Origin: Thalassotalea sp. G2M2-11
Lineage (GTDB): Bacteria > Pseudomonadota > Gammaproteobacteria > Enterobacterales > Alteromonadaceae
Assembly: GCF_017168195.1 (NCBI RefSeq)
Contig: NZ_JADNYL010000002.1
Span: 62,001-126,000 of the forward strand
Reading direction: 5' to 3'
DNA: 64,000 nt
Shown: positions 55,829 to 64,000 of the stretch, in pieces
How the letters are laid out: every line of letters starts with the position of its first letter
Numbering within the stretch: position 1 is the stretch's first letter
Position numbers and translations under genes: made by a program
Notes under the pieces: generated by a model
What the model was told of the DNA's origin: nothing
The model's input: the letters and a program-made list of their open reading frames with translations, nothing else
Databases searched by the model: none

Positions 55829-56563
55829 TTAATTACCTTTAATCTGATGCTTTCCTAGATGTTTTGCATGCATTAACGCATCTTCAACGTCATGCAATAT
55901 ATCCTCAACCGTTTGATCTTTTTGCCATATTTTATAGCCAATAGACATGGTTAATGGTGCAGTATTTGCCATAACTTTTTTGGTGACTTCTGACTGGATT
56001 TCATGTGCATACTGGTGAGGATTATCAATAGTATCAAGCTTAACAACCACTAAAAAATTATCATCAAGCCAACGACAAAGTAATGAGGATATTGGCAAAA
56101 ATTGATTTAAAATTTGTGATACTTGTTTCAATACTTCATCACCTACAATTTGCCCATATAGATCATTGACCTTTTTAAATTCATCTAAATCTAATTGATA
56201 CACCACAAAGGTTTGCCCTTTACGTTGTGCTTTCTGACACCAAGCAATCAACCTTACTTGTCCAGAACGACGATTAGGTAAGCCGGTGAGCGGATCAATC
56301 AGCGCCATTTTTTCTAATGTTCCCGCCATTTGCCCTAATTCAACAATTCGACGATAAGAGAACACCAATAAACTCAAGGAAACCGTTAAGCCTAACGGCA
56401 CTAACTCATCTAGTTGTAGGTATTGGTAATCAAGTGACGACTGATACAACCATTCTAATGTATCAAAGTAGCCAAAAGCTATCAGCAATATGACATTAAC
56501 TACGACAATAATAATGAGATCTTTAAGCACCGTAGGCCGATGAATATATTTTTTATGTGGCAT
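55829..56563 (-). CDS. Membrane GGDEF-like protein with degenerate active site
   Basis: The 244-residue protein has two transmembrane segments (about 14-31 and 54-70) and a GGDEF domain that begins normally (LIDPLTGLPNRRSGQVRL, LDLDEFKKVNDLYGQIVGDEV). The signature is replaced by LDDNF at residues 166-170 (CRWLDDNFLVVV). No RxxD I-site is visible. It is therefore probably catalytically inactive and may bind GTP or c-di-GMP, or act as a partner. Monocistronic between astE and pgm. Confidence 0.83.
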   Translation of the reverse strand: MPHKKYIHRPTVLKDLIIIVVVNVILLIAFGYFDTLEWLYQSSLDYQYLQLDELVPLGLTVSLSLLVFSYRRIVELGQMAGTLEKMALIDPLTGLPNRRSGQVRLIAWCQKAQRKGQTFVVYQLDLDEFKKVNDLYGQIVGDEVLKQVSQILNQFLPISSLLCRWLDDNFLVVVKLDTIDNPHQYAHEIQSEVTKKVMANTAPLTMSIGYKIWQKDQTVEDILHDVEDALMHAKHLGKHQIKGN

Positions 56564-56642
56564 TTTTTATTATTATTTAATCATCTTATTAATTGCTTAA
56601 ATTAGCAGCAAATTGTCCTTTTTACTAATTCTCTACTGGTTA

Positions 56643-58289
56643 TTACAAATTACTTTGTTTGAACACTTGAGCAATGAGCTGCTTTGCATCGGTAATAATG
56701 GCCTGTAAATGGCTTTCACTAATAAAGCTTTCGGCATATATTTTATAAATATCTTCGGTACCAGAAGGACGTGCAGCAAACCAGCCATTTTCAGTGGTCA
56801 CTTTAACTCCGCCAATTGCCGCACCATTACCTGGTGCATGTGAAAGCACGTGCACAATTTTCTCACCAGCCAACAGCTCCTGAGTAACATCTTCAGCAGA
56901 CAAAGACGTTAACACTTTCTTCTGTTCCAAAGTTGCAACCGCTTCAACACGCCCATAATAAGGTTGTCCCAATTGCTCGACTAACTCAAGGTAATATTGG
57001 TGTGGGTCTTTACCAGTAACGGCTAATATTTCAGCCGCTAACAGTGCCATAATAAAACCATCTTTATCCGTGGTCCAACAGCTTCCATCTTTTGCTAAAA
57101 ATGAGGCGCCCGCACTTTCTTCGCCCCCAAAGGCGTAACTTGCCTGATGTAAACCTTCAACAAACCATTTAAAACCAACAGGTACTTCAGCAAGTGGACT
57201 GTCAATTAATTGTGCGACACGATCAATCAATGAGCTAGACACTAAGGTTTTGCCGATTTTACAAGTGGCAGGCCAAGAACGATGCGTCATCAAATAATGA
57301 ATTGCTACCGCTAAATAATGATTAGGATTCATTAAGCCACCCGATGACGTCACGATACCATGGCGATCAAAATCAGGATCATTACCCACGGCAACATCAA
57401 ATTTATCCTTCATCGCAATTAAACCAGACATAGCATAAGGGGAAGAACAATCCATACGGATCTTGCCATCTTTGTCTAAAGGCATAAACGCAAAACTTGG
57501 ATCGACCACCTGATTGACAATATGTAAGTCAACTTGATAGGTTTTTGCTATTTCAGGCCAATAATGAATACCCGAACCACCAAGTGGATCTACACCAATT
57601 TTTACTCCAGCTTTTGCAATAGCTGCCATATCAACAACCTGTGACAGTTGTTCAACATAAAACTGTATAAAGTCCTGTTTTTGTAACAGCGGTGACGCTA
57701 ACGCTTGCGAGTAACTTGCTTGCCTGACATCCAACATGCCTCGGGCAATAATATCATTGGCGCGTTTCTCAATGATGGCTGTGACCTCACCCTCTGCTGG
57801 TCCGCCATGCGGAGGGTTGTATTTAATACCACCATCAGCAGGTGGATTGTGCGACGGAGTAATAATAATGCCATCAGCTTGTTGCTCAGATGATTTATTA
57901 TGCTCAATGATCAAGCGTGAAATAACAGGTGTTGGGGTGAAACCTTGGTCTGATTGGATCGCCACCGTAACATGATTGGCAATTAATACCGTTAATGCCG
58001 TTGCAAACGCCGGCTCTGACAGCGCATGCGTATCTTTTCCTAAAAATAAAGGGCCTTGAAAGCCTTGCTCAGTACGATATTCAGCTATGGCCTGACAAAT
58101 TGCTGCAATGTGATGCTCATTAAAACTCGACTTTGATGCACATCCACGATGGCCCGAGGTGCCAAAAGTCACTCGCTGGCTAACTTCCATCATATCGGGT
58201 TGTTTAAGATAATAATGGCTCACCAGTTGAGGAATATTCTCCCTATCTTCAGCGCTTGCTAGTTTTCCCGCCATAGGATGTACTGACAT
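56643..58289 (-). CDS. pgm: Phosphoglucomutase, alpha-D-glucose specific
   Basis: The 548-residue enzyme interconverts glucose 1- and 6-phosphate. The phosphoserine is in ITPSHNPPADGGIKYNPP, the metal loop is VGNDPDFDRHGI, sugar binding FGGEESAGASF, and phosphate binding ARPSGTEDIYKIYAE. Length matches E. coli Pgm (546). It follows seqA by 12 bases, the same seqA-pgm order as in E. coli, so the two are co-transcribed. Confidence 0.96.
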   Translation of the reverse strand: MSVHPMAGKLASAEDRENIPQLVSHYYLKQPDMMEVSQRVTFGTSGHRGCASKSSFNEHHIAAICQAIAEYRTEQGFQGPLFLGKDTHALSEPAFATALTVLIANHVTVAIQSDQGFTPTPVISRLIIEHNKSSEQQADGIIITPSHNPPADGGIKYNPPHGGPAEGEVTAIIEKRANDIIARGMLDVRQASYSQALASPLLQKQDFIQFYVEQLSQVVDMAAIAKAGVKIGVDPLGGSGIHYWPEIAKTYQVDLHIVNQVVDPSFAFMPLDKDGKIRMDCSSPYAMSGLIAMKDKFDVAVGNDPDFDRHGIVTSSGGLMNPNHYLAVAIHYLMTHRSWPATCKIGKTLVSSSLIDRVAQLIDSPLAEVPVGFKWFVEGLHQASYAFGGEESAGASFLAKDGSCWTTDKDGFIMALLAAEILAVTGKDPHQYYLELVEQLGQPYYGRVEAVATLEQKKVLTSLSAEDVTQELLAGEKIVHVLSHAPGNGAAIGGVKVTTENGWFAARPSGTEDIYKIYAESFISESHLQAIITDAKQLIAQVFKQSNL

Positions 58290-58301
58290 ATTGTTTCCTT
58301 T

Positions 58302-58844
58302 TTATAATAAGTCGCGAATTTGCTCTATTTCTGCTTGCTGATAACCCAGTGCTTTTGCCACTTCAGTGATCATCATTTTTTTACGAGTGGTGTTAGAATT
58401 GGTCATCACCCAGTATGAGCTATCGGGGATTTGTCTTGGTTTAGTGCTACTACCACTTGCCGCTAATTCCTGTTCAGAACGAGCAAAATACAAACGATCA
58501 CGGCCACGAATATCAATAACCACTGAAAAACTGTCACTATGAACCCGGTGTAATGCCGATAATATCAGTAAAAATCGACCAACCACGCCACGCTGTGTTG
58601 CTAGTTCTTCTTTGTTAATATAATGAAAAACAGAGCCTGATGCTTGTTTGACTTGTGCTACCTGTGACTGCGTATTACTAACTAAAACAGTATCAATGTG
58701 TTTAGGTTTGGTTTTATTAGCGCTATTGTTTTCAGCTGGCAGAGATAATAATCGTCTGAGTATGGAAGATGCACTTTCGCCGATGTATTGAGTCTGAGAG
58801 GCTAGATATTGATAAAGTTCTTCATCTATTTCTATATGTTTCAT
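58302..58844 (-). CDS. seqA: Replication-initiation regulator SeqA
   Basis: The 180-residue protein binds hemimethylated GATC sites and sequesters oriC after initiation. The N-terminal oligomerisation domain ([33 protein letters not shown]) and the DNA-binding domain ([34 protein letters not shown], then [15 protein letters not shown]) match enterobacterial SeqA (181 residues). It is upstream of pgm and divergent from ybfF, the conserved enterobacterial layout. Its presence implies Dam methylation. Confidence 0.96.
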   Translation of the reverse strand: MKHIEIDEELYQYLASQTQYIGESASSILRRLLSLPAENNSANKTKPKHIDTVLVSNTQSQVAQVKQASGSVFHYINKEELATQRGVVGRFLLILSALHRVHSDSFSVVIDIRGRDRLYFARSEQELAASGSSTKPRQIPDSSYWVMTNSNTTRKKMMITEVAKALGYQQAEIEQIRDLL

Positions 58845-58971
58845 TCATATACCTAATAATTACTTTTGCGCGCAAGATTATACTGAGCTTACAGCAAAGT
58901 CTCTAGACTTATATCAAAATGGATGAAATTTTTTGTATAATAGCGTCACCAATCTTTAATGTAGAAAAACC

Positions 58972-59781
58972 ATGGCAGTGCTTCATTACCAACAATCAGG
59001 CTCTGGTCAGCCTATTGTCTTAATTCATGGATTGTTTGGCAGCTTAGAAAATTTAAACATGGTGGCGAAAGGGCTCACCGATAACTACCGTGTCATTAAT
59101 ATTGATGTTAGAAATCATGGCGCTTCATTTCATGAAAATAACATGGCATACCCAGTCCTTGCACAAGATGTTATCGATACCTTAAATCACTTAGCGATTG
59201 ATAGTTGTGCGATTTTAGGCCACTCAATGGGCGGAAAAATCGCCATGCAGATGGCCTTAGATTATCCAGAACGCGTTGAAAAGCTCATTGTAGCTGATAT
59301 TGCACCGGTGGCTTATCCGCCCCATCATAACCAAATTATTGCGGGGTTATTAGCAATAGATATTGACAATATCAGCACCCGGCAACAAGCTGACCAACAA
59401 CTAGCACCATATGTTAAAGAGGCAGGAGTACGACAATTTTTATTGCGTAATATCACGAAAAAAACCGATTCAAGTCAGCTAAAATTTAAATGTAACTTAG
59501 CTAATATCGCGCACTGTTATCATCAAATAGTTCAAGTTTATCAAGGAGATAAGGTATTTAATAAAGCGTGCCTGTTTATAAAGGGTGGTGACTCAAATTA
59601 TATCACTCGTGAGCATCAGGCAGCTATACAAGCAATATTTCCCCACAGTAAAGCGAAAATCATACAAGGGGCTGGTCACTGGCTTCATGCAGAAAAAACC
59701 GTCGCCTTTAATAAAATAGTGAATGATTTTCTCGCTCAGGGTTCAATTTTCTGCGAAAAACGTGAAAAAAACATGTCATAG
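58972..59781 (+). CDS. ybfF: YbfF-like alpha/beta esterase
   Basis: The 269-residue cytosolic hydrolase has VLIHGLFGSLENLNMVAKGL, the nucleophile motif in ILGHSMGGKIAMQ, NHGASF and the late His in GAGHWLHAEKT. E. coli YbfF is an acyl-CoA and short-ester hydrolase of similar length (254). Divergent from seqA exactly as in E. coli. The C-terminal tail is slightly longer here. Confidence 0.92.
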   Translation: MAVLHYQQSGSGQPIVLIHGLFGSLENLNMVAKGLTDNYRVINIDVRNHGASFHENNMAYPVLAQDVIDTLNHLAIDSCAILGHSMGGKIAMQMALDYPERVEKLIVADIAPVAYPPHHNQIIAGLLAIDIDNISTRQQADQQLAPYVKEAGVRQFLLRNITKKTDSSQLKFKCNLANIAHCYHQIVQVYQGDKVFNKACLFIKGGDSNYITREHQAAIQAIFPHSKAKIIQGAGHWLHAEKTVAFNKIVNDFLAQGSIFCEKREKNMS

Positions 59782-59912
59782 AAAGCAAACTGATTTTATT
59801 GTGATCAAAATCAATACAATTTGCCTCAAATACAATACATTTACAGGTAAAAATTATGTGTTTCAGCGCAAGCAATATGCTATAGTCCCGCCTGAATTTT
59901 TTTGGGTGAACT

Positions 59913-60134
59913 ATGCTTGCAGAACATTTTGTACTAATTGAAACGATTGGACTCAATCTATTTTTTGCTTTTATATTTATTTTCATAGGCTTATCTATTC
60001 ATGATGTCATGAAAAAAAATGACGTACCTAAACTTGGCCAATACGTTGTGTATTTTGTCTTGTTTCTTGGTTGTGCAGGATTTATCGCCAAAGGAATAAT
60101 TCAATTTGTTTGGGAAAGCCAAGGTGTAGGTTAA
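59913..60134 (+). CDS. DUF2788 small membrane protein
   Basis: The 73-residue protein has two transmembrane helices (about 8-28 and 42-63) with the loop SIHDVMKKNDVPKLGQYVVY, the DUF2788 pattern common between ybfF and ybfE in marine relatives. Function unknown. Two bases separate its stop from ybfE, so they are co-translated. Confidence 0.85.
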   Translation: MLAEHFVLIETIGLNLFFAFIFIFIGLSIHDVMKKNDVPKLGQYVVYFVLFLGCAGFIAKGIIQFVWESQGVG

Positions 60135-60136
60135 CA

Positions 60137-60418
60137 ATGGCGAAGCAAATATCAGATGTAACAACCATCGATTTATTTAGTGATGACAAACGACCGGGGC
60201 GGCCAAGAACCAATCCTCACTCACGTAGTGTACAGGTCAAAATAAATAAGCGAAATCAGGTAAAGCGCGATAAAAGCAACGGCTTAAAAAGAGTTGAATT
60301 TAAGATGCATCAAGACCTGATCGAACAATTAGATGCGTTAGCTAAACGTACGAATTCAAATCGTAGTGAGTTAATTGAATCTCTGCTAGTGAAAGCATTA
60401 GCATTAAACGAAAATTAA
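60137..60418 (+). CDS. ybfE: LexA-regulated protein YbfE-like
   Basis: The frame extends 22 codons upstream, but the family starts at MAKQISDVTTIDLFSDDKRPGRPRTNP, so ATG 60137 is chosen (93 residues). The C-terminal half has a ribbon-helix-helix pattern (VEFKMHQDLIEQLDALAKRTNSNRSELIESLLVKAL) that suggests a DNA-binding dimer. In E. coli ybfE is in the LexA regulon; I see no LexA box here, and it is expressed with its upstream neighbour and fldA. Confidence 0.9.
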   Translation: MAKQISDVTTIDLFSDDKRPGRPRTNPHSRSVQVKINKRNQVKRDKSNGLKRVEFKMHQDLIEQLDALAKRTNSNRSELIESLLVKALALNEN

Positions 60419-60439
60419 AGTATTAAAGGTTATATCTCA

Positions 60440-60967
60440 ATGGCAATTGTAGGTTTATTTTTCGGTAGTGATACAGGCAATACCGAAGCAGTCAGTAAAA
60501 TGATCCAAAAGAAATTGGGTAAAAAACTGGTTGATGTGAAAGACATCGCCAAAAGCACTAAAGAAGAGATCGCAGAGTTTGATCTTATTATTCTAGGTAT
60601 CCCCACGTGGTACTACGGTGAAAACCAATGTGATTGGGATGACTTTTTGCCTGAACTAGAAGAAATTAATTTCACTGATAAATTAGTCGCGATATTTGGC
60701 TTAGGTGATCAAGAGGACTATGCCGAGTATTTTTGTGATGCTATGGAACCACTTCGTGATATTTGTGAATCAAAAGGCGCAATTATTGTGGGTAACTGGC
60801 CAAACGAAGGTTATGAGTTTGAAGCATCTAAAGCATTGATAGACGAAAATACCTTTATTGGTTTATGTATCGATGAAGATCGCCAACCGGAACTGACCGA
60901 AGAACGCGTAGATAAATGGGTCAACCAAATTTATGATGAAATGTGTTTAGCAGAATTAGCTGACTAA
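60440..60967 (+). CDS. fldA: Flavodoxin FldA
   Basis: The 175-residue FMN protein has the phosphate loop FFGSDTGNTEAV and the isoalloxazine-flanking WYYGENQCDWDDF and GLGDQEDYAEYF loops. It carries electrons to methionine synthase, IspG/H and radical-SAM enzymes. Gene order ybfE-fldA-fur is as in E. coli. A terminator follows. Iron control through the downstream Fur is expected, but I see no clear Fur box in front. Confidence 0.96.
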   Translation: MAIVGLFFGSDTGNTEAVSKMIQKKLGKKLVDVKDIAKSTKEEIAEFDLIILGIPTWYYGENQCDWDDFLPELEEINFTDKLVAIFGLGDQEDYAEYFCDAMEPLRDICESKGAIIVGNWPNEGYEFEASKALIDENTFIGLCIDEDRQPELTEERVDKWVNQIYDEMCLAELAD

Positions 60968-60984
60968 CTCGTTTTCACACCTCA

Positions 60985-61020
60985 AAGAAAGCCTACATTT
61001 TATGTGGGCTTTCTTACTTT
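60985..61020 (+). terminator. Terminator after fldA
   Basis: Stem AAGAAAGCC/GGCTTTCTT with an inner loop and T-rich tail, so fur has its own promoter. Confidence 0.82.
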
Positions 61021-61193
61021 TACGCCGCTAATAAATCAACTAAAATCAATAAGCTGATTAGCTAATACGCATTTATTGGTCAATCTTCATTAATCGCTGT
61101 CCTAAATCGCTTTTCTTTACAATTAGGACTTTCAACCAATCCAAAATACCCCTATAATTTTTATTCTATTGTTGATAAACGAGAAGTCACTGT

Positions 61194-61637
61194 ATGGCAG
61201 ATCAAAATGAAGAGCTAAAAAGAGCTGGATTAAAAATTACTCTGCCTAGAGTAAAAATATTAACCATTCTACAAGATCCTGATAACCAGCATATTAGTGC
61301 TGAAGATGTTTATAAAATTTTATTGGATCAAAATGAAGAGATTGGTTTAGCAACAGTCTATCGTGTGTTAAACCAGTTTGATGATGCCGGTATTGTCACT
61401 CGCCACCACTTTGAAGGTGGTAAATCTGTCTTTGAATTGAGCCACAAGCAACATCATGATCATTTAGTTTGTTTGAAATGTGGCAAAGTTGTTGAATTTG
61501 AAGATTCAGTCATTGAACAACGCCAAGAAGATATTGCTCATACACATAATATTAAGTTAACCAATCACAGTTTATACTTATATGGGGAATGTGAAGACAA
61601 AAATGCCTGTGAAGAATTTAGGCAGTCCAATCATTAA
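61194..61637 (+). CDS. fur: Ferric uptake regulator Fur
   Basis: The 147-residue zinc/iron repressor has the winged helix (LKRAGLKITLPRVKILTILQ, GLATVYRVLNQFDDAGIVTRHHFEGG), the iron-sensing His cluster HKQHHDHLVCLKCG, and the structural CEDKNAC pair near the end. It controls iron uptake and storage across the cell. Independent transcription is suggested by the fldA terminator and 226-base gap. Identity secure. Confidence 0.97.
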   Translation: MADQNEELKRAGLKITLPRVKILTILQDPDNQHISAEDVYKILLDQNEEIGLATVYRVLNQFDDAGIVTRHHFEGGKSVFELSHKQHHDHLVCLKCGKVVEFEDSVIEQRQEDIAHTHNIKLTNHSLYLYGECEDKNACEEFRQSNH

Positions 61638-61653
61638 CGGCAAATAATTTGTT

Positions 61654-61676
61654 AAGCGCCTTTACTGGCGCTTTTT
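61654..61676 (+). terminator. Terminator after fur
   Basis: Stem AAGCGCC/GGCGCTT with T tract. Confidence 0.85.
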
Positions 61677-61708
61677 ATTAACTGTAATTATCTCTCTAAA
61701 CGACTTTG

Positions 61709-62155
61709 CTAGCTATTAGCAGGTTGCCAGCGCATTTGATATTCTAGCTCATTTTTCCCTTCAACCACAAAACCATAACGCTGGTATAACCGTAATGCAG
61801 GGTTTTTCAGCAACACGTTTAGCGTAATAAATAAATCACGTTCCTGTGCTTTTTGTTGAAGCAAACTGAGGACTTGGCCGCCAATTCCCTGATTGTGACA
61901 ATCAGGCATAAGTTGAAATTGTCTAATATGGATCCGCTCTGCCAAATGAGCAATTTTGATCAAACCTATTGGTTGTGCATTTTTATTGATAATAAACGAA
62001 TCATTAAAAAACTCCATAATACGATCTTTATGCTGCTGATCCGTTAAATTAAGCCCAGCGTTGGCTAAATGGTTATCCATCGATTGCTTTCTCAAATTTA
62101 ATAAAAAAGCAATATCTTCATGTTGTGCTCGGCGAAAGGTAATGATCGTTTTCAT
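61709..62155 (-). CDS. GNAT-family N-acetyltransferase
   Basis: The 148-residue protein has FRRAQHEDIAFLLNLR at the start, the acetyl-CoA loop QLMPDCHNQGIGGQVLSLLQ and the C-terminal NPALRLYQRYGFVVEGKNELEYQM. It is a small stand-alone GNAT; the substrate is unknown. It converges on fur. Confidence 0.86.
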   Translation of the reverse strand: MKTIITFRRAQHEDIAFLLNLRKQSMDNHLANAGLNLTDQQHKDRIMEFFNDSFIINKNAQPIGLIKIAHLAERIHIRQFQLMPDCHNQGIGGQVLSLLQQKAQERDLFITLNVLLKNPALRLYQRYGFVVEGKNELEYQMRWQPANS

Positions 62156-62232
62156 TTAAAAAATAGCGAGATACCATAGTATAAAATTAAATAGTACAAG
62201 AATAGTTAATGGTTTTTCCATCACTATCATCG

Positions 62233-63204
62233 TTAATTTCTTGCTAACCAAAGATCTATTAAGTGACGAGCGATTGACTCTTTCCGAGGCATTTGTGTAT
62301 TAGTATTATCCTCTCCCCATTCAGAAAACTGTTCAACCTCTTGTGCAGTATACCAACGAGCGTCTGTCAATTCATTTGGATCAATCGTAATGGTATCAGT
62401 TACCGCTTTCGCGATAAAACCTATCATGATCGAATGAGGAAATGGCCAAGGCTGAGATGCAATATACTCGACTTGCTCAACTTCAATACCAGCTTCTTCA
62501 AAAACCTCTCTTTTCACCGCTTGTTCTAGTGACTCTCCTGGATCGACAAATCCTGCAAGCGTACTCACTAAATTTTCTGGTAAACGATGATGAGCAGCTA
62601 GCAAACACTTTTTCGGCTGATTAGGTTTTACTAACTCCACTAGCATGATAACCGCGGGATCAGTTCGAGGAAACACCGGCTTTTGACATTTTTCATCAAG
62701 ACATTGTCGGCTATGCCCTGCTTCAACACTTTGTGTTGCATGACCACAACAGCCACAAAAAAGCGCGCTCTGATGCCAAAGAGAAAGCGCTCTACCATAC
62801 GCCAAATTAGCGGCTAGATATTTATCTAAGCGAGCAACAAAATGACGAAAGTTGTGATATTCAACAGTGATAGGGTTTGGCAGGCAATGCTGACGTAAAA
62901 ACTTTGTTGCGCTATCAATATCGGTAAACTGTTGTGATAAATCACAAATAAACACAGGGCTATCATGTAAGGTTTCACAGCCTAAAAAATAGCAAATTTT
63001 CATTAATTGCTTTAATGAAAAATTGAGTTCACAGGCAGACAGTGTTAATGCTTCATGAGCAATAAAAAAATAATCGCCCTGCCAGATAGGAATAAAACGA
63101 CTCGCGTCATTAGCTAATTGCGCGCGGATCCAATCATTTGATTTTCGTTCACTATTATTTCGTGCTAATGACATATGAGTTAATGCTAACGCTTGCTCTG
63201 TCAT
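62233..63204 (-). CDS. nudC: NAD(+) diphosphatase NudC
   Basis: The 323-residue Nudix enzyme has the zinc ribbon CGCCGHATQSVEAGHSRQC.. and KCQ, the Nudix box GFVDPGESLEQAVKREVFEEAG, and the NudC-specific SQPWPFPHSIM. It hydrolyses NADH and removes NAD caps from RNA. An N-terminal domain of about 130 residues is longer than in E. coli NudC (257), as in many marine relatives. Monocistronic. Confidence 0.94.
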   Translation of the reverse strand: MTEQALALTHMSLARNNSERKSNDWIRAQLANDASRFIPIWQGDYFFIAHEALTLSACELNFSLKQLMKICYFLGCETLHDSPVFICDLSQQFTDIDSATKFLRQHCLPNPITVEYHNFRHFVARLDKYLAANLAYGRALSLWHQSALFCGCCGHATQSVEAGHSRQCLDEKCQKPVFPRTDPAVIMLVELVKPNQPKKCLLAAHHRLPENLVSTLAGFVDPGESLEQAVKREVFEEAGIEVEQVEYIASQPWPFPHSIMIGFIAKAVTDTITIDPNELTDARWYTAQEVEQFSEWGEDNTNTQMPRKESIARHLIDLWLARN

Positions 63205-63328
63205 ACGTTCTCCCTATTGTAATTTTGTACATCACTCAGCCTACTACAATTAATGTACTATCGTATACTTTATTAGGGTAAGTTGTTCTTTATGGTATAA
63301 ATTTGTTCAAACTGTCACGTTATACTTT

Positions 63329-63754
63329 TTAGTATTTTAACTTTGAGCGCATTGATTTTTTTTGGCTATGTTGCGATTTCTTTTCTAATCGTCTACGTAT
63401 CGATGATTTACTAGGTTTAGTGACTCTGCGTTTTTTTGGTGGCTTAGAATGAGCAGCAATCAATTCATTTAAACGGGTTAAGGCGTCCAAACGGTTCTGC
63501 TCTTGTGTACGGTATTGCTGTGCTTTGATGATGATCTCACCTTGTTTATTAATGCGGCGATCATTTAACGCGAGTAACCGTTGTTTGATTGGCTCAGCTA
63601 AGCTTGAGTTTGCAATATGAAATCGTAAATGAATAGCTGAAGACACTTTATTAACATTTTGACCTCCAGCCCCTTGTGACCTGATCGCCGTAATTTCTAC
63701 TTCATCTATGTCAAAAAAAAATTCATCTTGCACGGTTATGTTGCTCTTAATCAT
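63329..63754 (-). CDS. arfB: Ribosome rescue factor ArfB
   Basis: The frame begins 14 codons earlier, but ATG 63754 (MIKSNITVQDEFFFD) gives 141 residues, equal to E. coli ArfB/YaeJ (140). The hydrolytic GGQ motif is in RSQGAGGQNVNKV, and the tail KPPKKRRVTKPSKSSIRRRLEKK is the basic helix that enters the mRNA channel. It rescues stalled ribosomes without release factor recognition. A terminator for the upstream hpf-like gene lies just before it. Confidence 0.95.
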   Translation of the reverse strand: MIKSNITVQDEFFFDIDEVEITAIRSQGAGGQNVNKVSSAIHLRFHIANSSLAEPIKQRLLALNDRRINKQGEIIIKAQQYRTQEQNRLDALTRLNELIAAHSKPPKKRRVTKPSKSSIRRRLEKKSQHSQKKSMRSKLKY

Positions 63755-63765
63755 GGGTAAGATCA

Positions 63766-63791
63766 AAAACAGGGGCTCTGGCCCCTGTTTT
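63766..63791 (-). terminator. Terminator after the hibernation-factor gene
   Basis: Stem AAAACAGGGGC/GCCCCTGTTTT with loop TCTG and T run on the minus strand. Confidence 0.88.
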
Positions 63792-63810
63792 ATCAATCAG
63801 TTTGGTTACT

Positions 63811-64000
63811 TTAACCTAAATTTAATGCCTGCACTTTCTCATGGGCAATTTCAGGTGATGTAGTATTCGGTTTGCTATGTAAGTTTGCTTTTAATTGTCC
63901 TTTTCGATGTTTCAACGCAGAGTCTAGTTTTTTTGTTGCGCTTGCAATCGCTGGATACATGATCTCTTCGGTTGATGAAGCAGCAACTTTTGCTCCTTCA
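63811..64000 (-). CDS. HPF/RaiA-type ribosome hibernation factor, C-terminus (partial)
   Basis: Reading leftward from the right edge, the frame gives about 62 residues and stops at 63811-63813. The piece contains AASSTEEIMYPAIASATKKL and ALKHRKGQLKANLH, matching the last helix of short HPF/YfiA proteins (EDMYAAID..LDRQL..HK). These bind the 30S subunit decoding region in stationary phase. A tail of about 25 residues beyond the helix includes HEKVQALNLG. The N-terminus is outside the window. Confidence 0.82.
   Translation of the reverse strand, partial: EGAKVAASSTEEIMYPAIASATKKLDSALKHRKGQLKANLHSKPNTTSPEIAHEKVQALNLG

Noticed and set aside
1-64000. tRNA, rRNA, CRISPR arrays, integrons, prophage
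   Set aside because: Read for these and found none that could be supported.

Overview
This window looks like a chromosomal segment of a marine gammaproteobacterium of the order Alteromonadales, probably Colwelliaceae (Colwellia or Thalassotalea type). The base composition is AT-rich by eye. The gene order seqA-pgm divergent from ybfF, DUF2788, ybfE, fldA and fur is the gammaproteobacterial one. Several families typical of this group are present: DUF3549/DUF3301 beside truC, DUF3545, choice-of-anchor H with a GlyGly-CTERM tail, EfpL and a branched-chain dehydrogenase operon. No rRNA, tRNA, CRISPR array, prophage or complete insertion sequence was seen. The family assignments come from recognising motifs by eye; no database search was run.

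Layout. 1-2983: the 3' end of dapD, a small lipoprotein, truC, and DUF3549 plus DUF3301 genes. 2984-5407: two minus-strand RNAs with every hallmark of CsrB (about 17 and 18 GGA motifs, repeated CAGGATG, strong terminators, a similar start region). They flank an unknown membrane-protein gene, and a GacA/UvrY-type box lies far upstream of the second RNA. 5408-12148: acetyltransferase, exported protein, FabH-like synthase, dodecin, a CoA-transferase/GNAT fusion overlapping a histone-deacetylase-like gene, a MITE-like element and a DUF3545 gene. 12249-21953: HDOD protein, GST divergent from a TetR regulator (large palindrome between them), DUF808 protein, GntR regulator plus membrane protein (operator visible), efpL, M14 peptidase, LysR, small proteins and a Tas-like aldo-keto reductase. 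22103-25991: diheme cytochrome c-rhodanese fusion, DUF938 methyltransferase, two orphan periplasmic binding proteins and a GIY-YIG-like protein.

25988-38213: a minus-strand cassette of a 60-residue acidic peptide, a haem-oxygenase-like diiron oxidase and a cytosolic papain-like protease. This is the best candidate for an undescribed system in the window. Divergent from it is a 2040-residue hybrid kinase with two complete kinase cores, followed by a REC-GGDEF diguanylate cyclase, a GFA protein, a third binding protein and a DEAD-box helicase. 38342-50488: NTF2-like protein, DUF2235 hydrolase, PLP aminotransferase, yaeQ, M28 peptidase, and a PepSY/PhoP/PhoQ-like operon. Three matching direct-repeat sites place a DUF3300 gene and a choice-of-anchor H gene as probable targets of that system.

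50579-64000: branched-chain 2-oxoacid dehydrogenase operon (E1 alpha, E1 beta, E2), astE, a degenerate GGDEF protein, pgm-seqA, ybfF, DUF2788, ybfE, fldA, fur, a GNAT protein, nudC, arfB and the 3' end of an HPF/RaiA-type hibernation factor. Much of the window is signal transduction: CsrB RNAs, a phosphorelay, c-di-GMP, a PhoPQ-like system and several small regulators beside their apparent operators.
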